Below, one piece after another: positions 57,313 to 64,000 of a DNA stretch of 64,000 nt (its first letter is position 1; the number at the start of each line of letters is the position of its first letter). Source of the DNA: Homalodisca vitripennis (Eukaryota; Arthropoda; Insecta; Hemiptera; Cicadellidae); contig NC_060214.1 of assembly GCF_021130785.1 (NCBI RefSeq), positions 107,978,001 through 108,042,000 of the forward strand, given 5' to 3'. The notes beneath the pieces were generated by a model, which saw nothing but the letters and a program-made list of their open reading frames with translations, ran no database searches and had not been told where the DNA came from. A program made the translations under genes and the position numbers.

Positions 57313-58477
57313 AAACATGATCTGAAAACTAAATTTTCCAATCTTGAAGTGTAGGCCTACATCGGGATTCTTCTTACATCACCTGTTATCAACTGTACCG
57401 AAGAAAGAGGGTTTTCTGTTTTGACCCATGTCAAGAATCAAGAATACGAAGAGTCAACTCTTTCACAAGTCAAACTAAATTCCCTAATGTTGTTGTGTTG
57501 TGATTAAGACTTAACTCTCAGTACAGACTTTTCATATTAGAGATCATTAGGCTTAACTTGTAAATAAATAGTAGATATTTTGCAAGTAGAAACCCTCAGT
57601 GCAGACTATTCTGACGTTATAAACACGTTTGCAAAGTTAAAAGCCAGAAAAAGAAAGCTTTGAATTAAATTTGTTCAATAAATTATTTAATATTAGAAAT
57701 CATTAGCCTTGTGTAAAGTGTAAAAAAATAGTAGAATATTAGTGTAACAAAAATCTATCAGCCTTTCTTGTTATTTCCTGTAGCAAATGTACAAAATTAG
57801 TAGTCAAGTGCATGTAAAAAGCATCTTTTCCGTTATCCGTATAGCCTACCATTTTTAATTCTATAGACACTACCTAATTTAACCTTGATTGATATTTATA
57901 ACTAAGTCAGGTTAAGTTGGGTGGGGGTATGCCATTAGATTAGATCAGACTTTACATTTAGAAGAAAGAAAACGCCATTTAGAAAACACCACAGAAATTA
58001 CATTTTGCGGTGTATGTAATCTAGAGTGGAATAAAATATAAAAGCTTATCATGATAAATGAAAAACACAAAATTATCAAGTAACACAGTGGGAAATGGAG
58101 GGGCACAAGTTGACAATTTTGCCCAGTACCAATTTTGTGGGTACCAATCACTTGTAAAAGACATGGGATCATTGAAACTGTACCTTTCCTAATGTCAGGA
58201 ATTCCATAAATTTATAAATGCTGGTGAAAGGAGTTGATCAATTTAATCATTAATCGTTGGTTTGGGTAATTACAATCAATTACGGTTCTTTTTTGTAATA
58301 ATTAATCCATGAAGTTTTATTAACACAGCTATTTATTTATTTTTTTGATACTTTATATGATTCAATAATTAAAACGAATTGTATTTTTAATTATGTATCT
58401 ATTAAATAATTGTTTATGTGTGTTCAGATTGATATTAATAGTGAATATGGTTCATGAGGCAGACTATTAATAATTCC
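57193..58477 (+). repeat. 2.2-kb tandem unit, copy 2 (left part, continues at 63,507)
   Basis: It aligns with 54,996-56,213. At TATTAATAATTCC (58,465-58,477) it is interrupted by a 5.0-kb LINE and continues at 63,507 with the equivalent of 56,200 onward, including module copy 7. Confidence 0.85.
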
Positions 58478-58800
58478 GAGGATGGCAGCACTGCTGCGGA
58501 TGAGTAGAGAACAACTTCACATAGCTCTGACATTATCTCCTTTTTCAATAAGTTTAATGGTATTTGCCGAGTTTGAATCATTTACAATCGTAATCCGTAT
58601 CAGTGTGTGGTTTAGTTTTCAGTCATTGTGTGGCCGGAGTTTGCCTAATTACTGATATTATCAGAGATAAGGCGTGTGGCTAGTCAGCGTGAGTCAGTTC
58701 ACTAGTTACGACCGGCCTGCGAGTCACCGCGTGCGTTGCCGTGTAGTGACAGTACGGTGCAGTGTAGGCAGTGTGTGTGTGTGTGTGAGACAGCGTATAT

Positions 58801-59718
58801 ATGAGTGAGAAGAAAATTAGTGAGTTTTTCTTACCATCAACACCCAGATCAGCAAAGCGGCATCGATCATCGTCATCACCCGAATTACCAATCTCCCCTT
58901 CAGCTTCAGGTACAATGGCAGGTGACAAGGTAGGAGACATCACACAGGAGCAGCTTATGAACAGTCTAAGTCTTTTGTTGGATCAAAAGTTAGCTAATCT
59001 TGCCACCAAGGAAGATTTGGCTCGTTTAAATGAAAGAATCGAGGACCTGAAAGCTGAAAACAGTGCTTTGAGGGAAGAAATAGCTGATATAAAGAGGCAG
59101 AGCAGTGTTGTGGTGTCTAGGCTTGTGGACTTAGAGTCAAGGTCTAGGCGCAATAACCTCATATTTAAGGGGCTAAAAGTACCGGATAGGGCTACGGGAG
59201 TGGACTGTTGTCACGCTGTACAAGCGTTCTGCAAGGAAGTGCTAGGTTGTGGTGACAATCTCTTCGTGAACCGTGCACACACTCTGGGCAGAGGCAAAGC
59301 TGTCATCGCTCACTTGCCGGACGACCGGGACATACACTACATCATGTCTCGTGTAAAAACTTTGAAGAACACCGGCTACATCGTCCACAGAGACTACCCA
59401 GAAGAGATACGGCAGAAGCGGGCTAAGCTGGTTAAGGTCCGAGCTGAGGTGGAGCGCGTCACAGGGCGGAGGAAGATGCCGTTAGTGTTCGACCACCTGA
59501 CCATCGAGGGCTGTCGCTTCACGTGGGCCGAAGGGAAGCTGAGGGCTGGTGCGGTGGACGGCGGCACCCGACTCAAAGAGGTGGTGGGCCGAGACTTCTC
59601 CCAGTTCCTCGGTGAGCTCCAGGAGGACAGGCAGCAGAAAGAAGTGGCAGCACCCGGAGGCGGCGGCGGCGGAGGAGTACCATGGCCAAGCGGAGGCAGT
59701 GACACCAGCGGACGCTGA
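58801..59718 (+). CDS. LINE ORF1: coiled-coil and RRM-like RNA-binding protein
   Basis: A 305-codon open frame. The N-terminus is Ser/Pro-rich. Residues about 55-115 form a coiled coil (heptads through LARLNERIEDLKAENSALRE). It is followed by the junction LVDLESRSRRNNLIFKGLKV, the usual entry to the RRM-like domain of L1-type ORF1 proteins, and then by a basic C-terminal domain (residues about 190-265). The tail has a Gly run. Such proteins trimerise through the coiled coil and coat the element RNA. GC content rises sharply in the second half (from about 59,200). The frame is intact and the first ATG is used; a second in-frame Met is at residue 39. Confidence 0.85.
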   Translation: MSEKKISEFFLPSTPRSAKRHRSSSSPELPISPSASGTMAGDKVGDITQEQLMNSLSLLLDQKLANLATKEDLARLNERIEDLKAENSALREEIADIKRQSSVVVSRLVDLESRSRRNNLIFKGLKVPDRATGVDCCHAVQAFCKEVLGCGDNLFVNRAHTLGRGKAVIAHLPDDRDIHYIMSRVKTLKNTGYIVHRDYPEEIRQKRAKLVKVRAEVERVTGRRKMPLVFDHLTIEGCRFTWAEGKLRAGAVDGGTRLKEVVGRDFSQFLGELQEDRQQKEVAAPGGGGGGGVPWPSGGSDTSGR

Positions 59719-62700
59719 GGAGGTGCAGCCAATCCCACCCCCCGGCAACAGACAAGGACTTCCATAACGGACTCAGAGCGGCAAGTGGACGGGTTAACGC
59801 TTTTAGTATATAATGTTTGTGGTCTCTTAAATAAGGTCAGTGACGATAGTTTTTTAGTTTTAATAAATAAATATGACGTTATTGTTTTATTAGAAACGTT
59901 CATTCCCTTACGGGAAGAAGACTATATTGTAAATAGTTTGGTAGATTATAAGTTGAAATTTTGTTTTGCACATAGAATAGCGCAGTTTGGTAGGAATATA
60001 GGCGGATCTATAATCATGATAAGGAAAAAATCTAATTTTTTTAATTGCATTAGCATAGTAGAGGAAGAACATTTTTCTGTTATAAATGTCGAAGTAAATG
60101 GGACAAAATTATTAATTGTACCAGTGTACCTTAATTTTAATAATTGGAACAGGGACTTTGAAAATTTGATACATTTTTGTCAGGAAAATTTCAACAGAAA
60201 TTTAATTTTAATAGGAGACCTGAATGGGCGAATAGGGCACGAGCAAAATTTAGAAAATGAAATAAATTTAGAGGATTTCAATGCGAACTTTAGTAGTAAT
60301 CGAAATTCAAAAGATATGGTTGTAAATTCAAATGGGCGTAAATTATTAGAACTTTTTAATTATCATGGGTTAATAGTTTGAATGGCAGATCTAGAGACGA
60401 TTCCGAGGGCGATTTCACATTTATCAATACTAGAGGATGTTCGGTAATAGATTTAGCCGCGGTTTCCATTAATGTGCTAGACTCAATCAGCAATTTTCGG
60501 GTAGTGGACTTCCCAGGATCAGATCATCTACCCATTGAATGCACAACGGGGGGTGGCGCTTCTGACCCCGTGGCCGTGAGGGGGAGGGGCTGCTACCATT
60601 GATGCCAAAACTCAGGTGGTCTGATGGTGCTAAGTCCGACTACACTGATAAGCAGGAGCGGATAGTTACGGAACTACAGTTAACTAACAACAACCAAAAC
60701 AACGTTGACAAACTCGTGGGTTGCATAGTTGACTCGGCCCGGGGGAAACATCAGGTGTTGCTAAATAATAAGGGGGTTAAGAAAAAACAGATTTGGTTTG
60801 ACTTCGAATGCTTAGCAGCAAGAAAACGCGTATTTCGGCTATTAAATCTCTTTCTAAAAAATAATTCTATGTTAGTGAAAAGCAAGTATTTGGAAGAACA
60901 GAAAAAATATAAGACGTTGTGTGGCAGGAAAAAGAAAGATCACTTGGAGAGTATTATAACTGATTTGAGACATGCGTCTGATTCTAAAACATTATGGCAG
61001 GCATTAAATAGGTTTAAGAGGAAAAAGATAATGAAAACTGGAAATATTTCAGCCAGTATGTGGATTGAACATTTTAAAGGGTTGTTGAATCCACCTTTGC
61101 TGTCATCTGGGATAAGTTTTGCACTTCCTGAGGTGCAGGACGACTATTTAGACAGAGACTTTTCTCTTGACGAGCTAGAGTTTGTTTTAGCACGAGTTAA
61201 AGCTGGAAAGGCCCCTGGATACGACAGAGTGCCGTATGAGTTTTTCAAAAATTCTCCTACCAGTTTTAAAAATAAATTGATTTTTATGTATAATATTATT
61301 TTCAATAATAGTGATGTACCCGACAGTTTTAAAAAGTCAATAATATTTCCTCTACACAAAAAAGGAGACTTGGAAGAAGTAGGAAACTATAGAGGGCTGT
61401 CATTTATCGATTGTGTAGGGAAGATATTTTTAGGTTTAATAAATAATAGATTAAATAGCTGGATAAGTGAAAAAAGAATTGTTAGCGAGTTTCAAGCTGG
61501 ATTCAGAAAGGGGTACTCAACCATAGACAATATATTTAGTTTATCCACTATGGCAAACTTGAAAATTTTAAGTAAGGAGAAGTTATTTTGTTTTTTTGTT
61601 GACTTTTCGTCGGCTTTCGACACCATAGACAGAAACGCCTTAATTTATAAGTTATCTTGTTTGGGTGTACCTACGAAAATTATTAACCTACTGAAGAGTT
61701 ATTACAACGGAACAACTGCAGGTGTTTGGTGCAGGGATGGAGTCACTGACAGTTTTGACACTAACATGGGCTTGAGGCAGGGCTGCATACTTAGTCCAAC
61801 AATGTTTTCGCTGTTCATTAATGATTTGCCAGAGATGCTAGAAGGGGGATGCAGTTTTGGAGGGACTAAAGTAAATTAATATGCTTATGTACGCGGACGA
61901 CATAGTTATAATTTCCCCCTCTCCAACAGGACTACAGCATATGATAAAAAGGTTAGAAAATTACTGCGAAAATTGGAATCTGTCTGTTAATTTGAATAAA
62001 TCTAAGATTATGGTGTTTAGGAAAGGGGGTAAGCTGAGCTCTGAATGTAAGTGGTGGTATAAAGGAAACAGAATCGAGGTGGTCAATAGCTATAAGTATC
62101 TAGGTATGTCGTTCACATCCGCATTATCGTGGAATCAACAATTCAAAGAAAAATCCAGATGTGCGAGAATGGCAATGAACACAATGTGGGGCAATTTAAT
62201 AGGTAACTCCAGGGTCCCAATCAGTGCAAAATTTAAATGTTTCGAAGCCGTTATTAGAGCAATACTTTGCTATGGAGCACAAGTCTGGGGATGTCTGGAA
62301 AGCATCGGAATAGAAAGTGTTCAAAGAGAATTTATTAAGAGACTTTTCCGGCTGCCGCACAACACACCGAATTATGCGATCCACTTAGAAGTAAATATTG
62401 AAACTATTTTCATATACACTCTGAAACTGAATCTTTCTTATTTAATAAAAATTTTGTCCTGGGGTGAAGATCGCCTACCAAACATTCTAGCAAGACAAAC
62501 TATCGAAGGTAAGAGCGCATGGTGCAGGAGGTGGATAGAGTTAGGTGTCAGAGTGGGAGTTGAGGTAGATTTCAGTGTGCAGGAGTTGGACATACTGCAG
62601 ACACAGCTGATGAGTGTGGTAGAGGGGCTGAGGGATAGGTTTCATGCAGACTGTGTGGGCAGAGCACGGACCTCTCGTTACCACCAGCAGTACCTGACCC

Positions 62701-63053
62701 TTGATCTTGACCTTGGGGACAGAAGCGCAATCAGTAATAACCTTGATGTTAGTACTATTTCATGGGTTATTAAAGCTTGAGCAGAACTTGTCAGCTTAAA
62801 TTACAAGCCTTGGCTAACAGATTCAATTTTTACCTGTTCTTTGTGCAACCTGCAAGAGAATGAAACAGTTTTCCACTTTGTAGCCATATGTCCTATTCTC
62901 AGGAATATTCGAAAACAACGTTTAGGAAATTGTATATTAAGTAAAAGGGAGTTTTTGGAATTTTTGAATGGGAGGGATTGGCAGGCGTTAGGGGATTATA
63001 TGAAGGACGCTTGGAGATACCGGTGGAATTTAATACAGGAATTCAATTTTTAG
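59719..63053 (+). pseudogene. LINE ORF2: APE endonuclease and reverse transcriptase, several lesions
   Basis: It follows ORF1 in the same frame after a TGA, with no ATG before the endonuclease begins (LTLLVYNVCG near 59,795). The endonuclease shows VLLETF, IGDLNGRIG and, after a one-base loss near 60,378, PGSDHLPIE. A second one-base loss lies near 60,580-60,600. The RT shows KAPGYDRVPYEFF, VDFSSAFDTIDR (around 61,600), GLRQGCILSPTMFSLFINDL and, after a frameshift at 61,877-61,881, MYADDIVI. An in-frame TGA at 62,778 precedes the C-terminal CSLC-----HF----CP knuckle (62,838-62,892). There is no RNase H. All catalytic residues are still readable, so the decay is recent. Confidence 0.87.
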
Positions 63054-63713
63054 ATTTTTCTTTTTTAATTTCTTAATAAGTAAGGAAAACTGTGCAAACA
63101 TAACGCGCTAGTTATAATGTACATAGTTACGTAGATTACGAGTTTATATTGCACTTATACATCACAGGAGAGACCATTAAGATAAGGATTCAGTCTTTAC
63201 TTTATATTCCTTTTTCTACACTGTATCTGTATATTTGTATCAACGTAACATATTGTATTAACCGCCTTTAGGATGTAAATGTGTTTTTACTTTTTCTCTT
63301 TTACTGTACAAATTTTGTTTTGTGAAAATTTTGGTAGTTTAGCAGTTTATTTTGTACTGTATTTAATACTCCTATAGTTTAAAGCCAGCCAGCTGACGGT
63401 CATTTTGATCAATGCTGTCAAGTGTTTGAAGTTGGGTTCACTGTGGGGACCTAAATGTGTATACACAACTAAAAGGAAAATAAAGCACTTTTTCATTTCA
63501 TTTCATTATTAATAATTCCATAATTTAACTACTACACCGGTTAGTATATGGTTTTTATGCGATTTATGACATATTTTATTTCGATTAATTAAAAATAAAC
63601 GATTGACGACATACCGTATACGAAATAAAATGAAATTGTATTGTTTCAAAAAAGGGGAGAATGAATAAATGTTACAACTCTATTTTGTAACAATTAAAAA
63701 TTTAAATTAATGA

Positions 63714-64000
63714 TAGCAAAAGTCAACTTCACCCGAATTCCCCTCTGAGCTCGCACCCATCAGGCAACCCAGGATCCATCAACCGTCGAAGTGTACTGAA
63801 TACTGCTAGCAGTCGACTATAAGTATCTTCTGTTACAATACAACATGGCAGCGAGAACTGCTCTATTGTAGCTGTTGTGCTGACTGTACTGTGTTAGGAA
63901 ATCATCTAAAAATATTATTTTTATGTTAGAACTTACATTTGCTGTCGTAATGGTGTTTAAATAATACAAGGTGCTTGTAAAAATTTGGTTTCTTGTCTAA
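63714..64000 (+). repeat. 413-bp module, copy 7 (cut by the window edge)
   Basis: Same variant as copy 6 (CCATCAGGCAACCC), with TATCTTCTGTTAC where all the others have TATCGTCTGTTAC. It ends at the window edge inside TTTGGTTTCTTGTCTA. Confidence 0.85.

Larger units (their letters stand above)
58478..63506 (+). mobile_element. 5.0-kb LINE without RNase H, near full length, degraded
   Basis: Flanked by the 13-bp direct repeat TATTAATAATTCC (58,465-58,477 and 63,507-63,519). The sister copy of the surrounding unit has this site once (56,196-56,208), proving a target duplication. The order is: 5' UTR (323 bp), ORF1 (58,801-59,718), ORF2 (about 59,719-63,053), 3' UTR with AATAAA at 63,479-63,484 and a tail of TTTCA repeats instead of poly(A). 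The RRM-type ORF1, the CCHC end of ORF2 and the short-repeat tail fit CR1/L2-like groups better than I or R1, but the clade is left open. Confidence 0.88.

Noticed and set aside
58680..58943. 87-codon minus-strand frame with a His-Thr run
   Set aside because: Caused by a short GT repeat in the LINE 5' UTR, overlapping ORF1 on the other strand.
59394..59903. 169-codon minus-strand frame and the overlapping frames around 59,480-59,770
   Set aside because: Antisense or alternate-frame shadows of the GC-rich end of LINE ORF1.

Overview
This is AT-rich, intron-containing eukaryotic DNA with one convincing host gene start and a very heavy load of transposable elements and nested duplications. Canonical GT-AG splice sites, a TATA-plus-initiator promoter and the mix of mobile elements (I-type LINE with RNase H, mariner, Tc1, piggyBac and ZMYM1-like hAT) point to an arthropod, most likely an insect. 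The frequent AGGCCTA strings remind me of hemipteran genomes, but that is only an impression.

Left part (1-15,300). The first two exons of a secreted-protein gene lie on the minus strand. Exon 1 (5,360-5,459) encodes a signal peptide, exon 2 (197-263) joins it in phase, and the gene continues off the left edge. Its 5.1-kb first intron holds a broken mariner transposase and two terminal-inverted-repeat elements. Farther right are a CA microsatellite, a LINE C-terminal remnant and a decayed piggyBac transposase, in otherwise featureless sequence.

Middle part (15,300-26,950). A nearly complete 5.8-kb LINE of the I type sits between 9-bp target duplications inside an older dispersed repeat. It has a gag-like ORF1 with three zinc knuckles and an ORF2 with endonuclease, RT and RNase H domains, damaged by one frameshift. 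Small MITEs and palindromes follow.

Right part (26,950-64,000). This is a nested duplication landscape. A 413-bp module with a sharp left edge occurs seven times. It is embedded in (i) a 3.7-5.2-kb segment present twice, whose internal 98-bp minisatellite has 2 copies in one version and 26 in the other; (ii) a very recent 5.18-kb tandem duplication carrying N-terminal pieces of a ZMYM1-like hAT transposase; and (iii) a 2.2-kb tandem unit carrying C-terminal hAT pieces. A Tc1 element has inserted into a small hAT element. A second 5.0-kb LINE without RNase H has inserted into one 2.2-kb unit, leaving 13-bp target duplications and an uninterrupted sister copy for comparison.

I see no rRNA, tRNA, CRISPR array or intact autonomous transposase. 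Only LINE ORF1 frames are fully open. The least explained feature is the seven-copy module, whose function I cannot assign.
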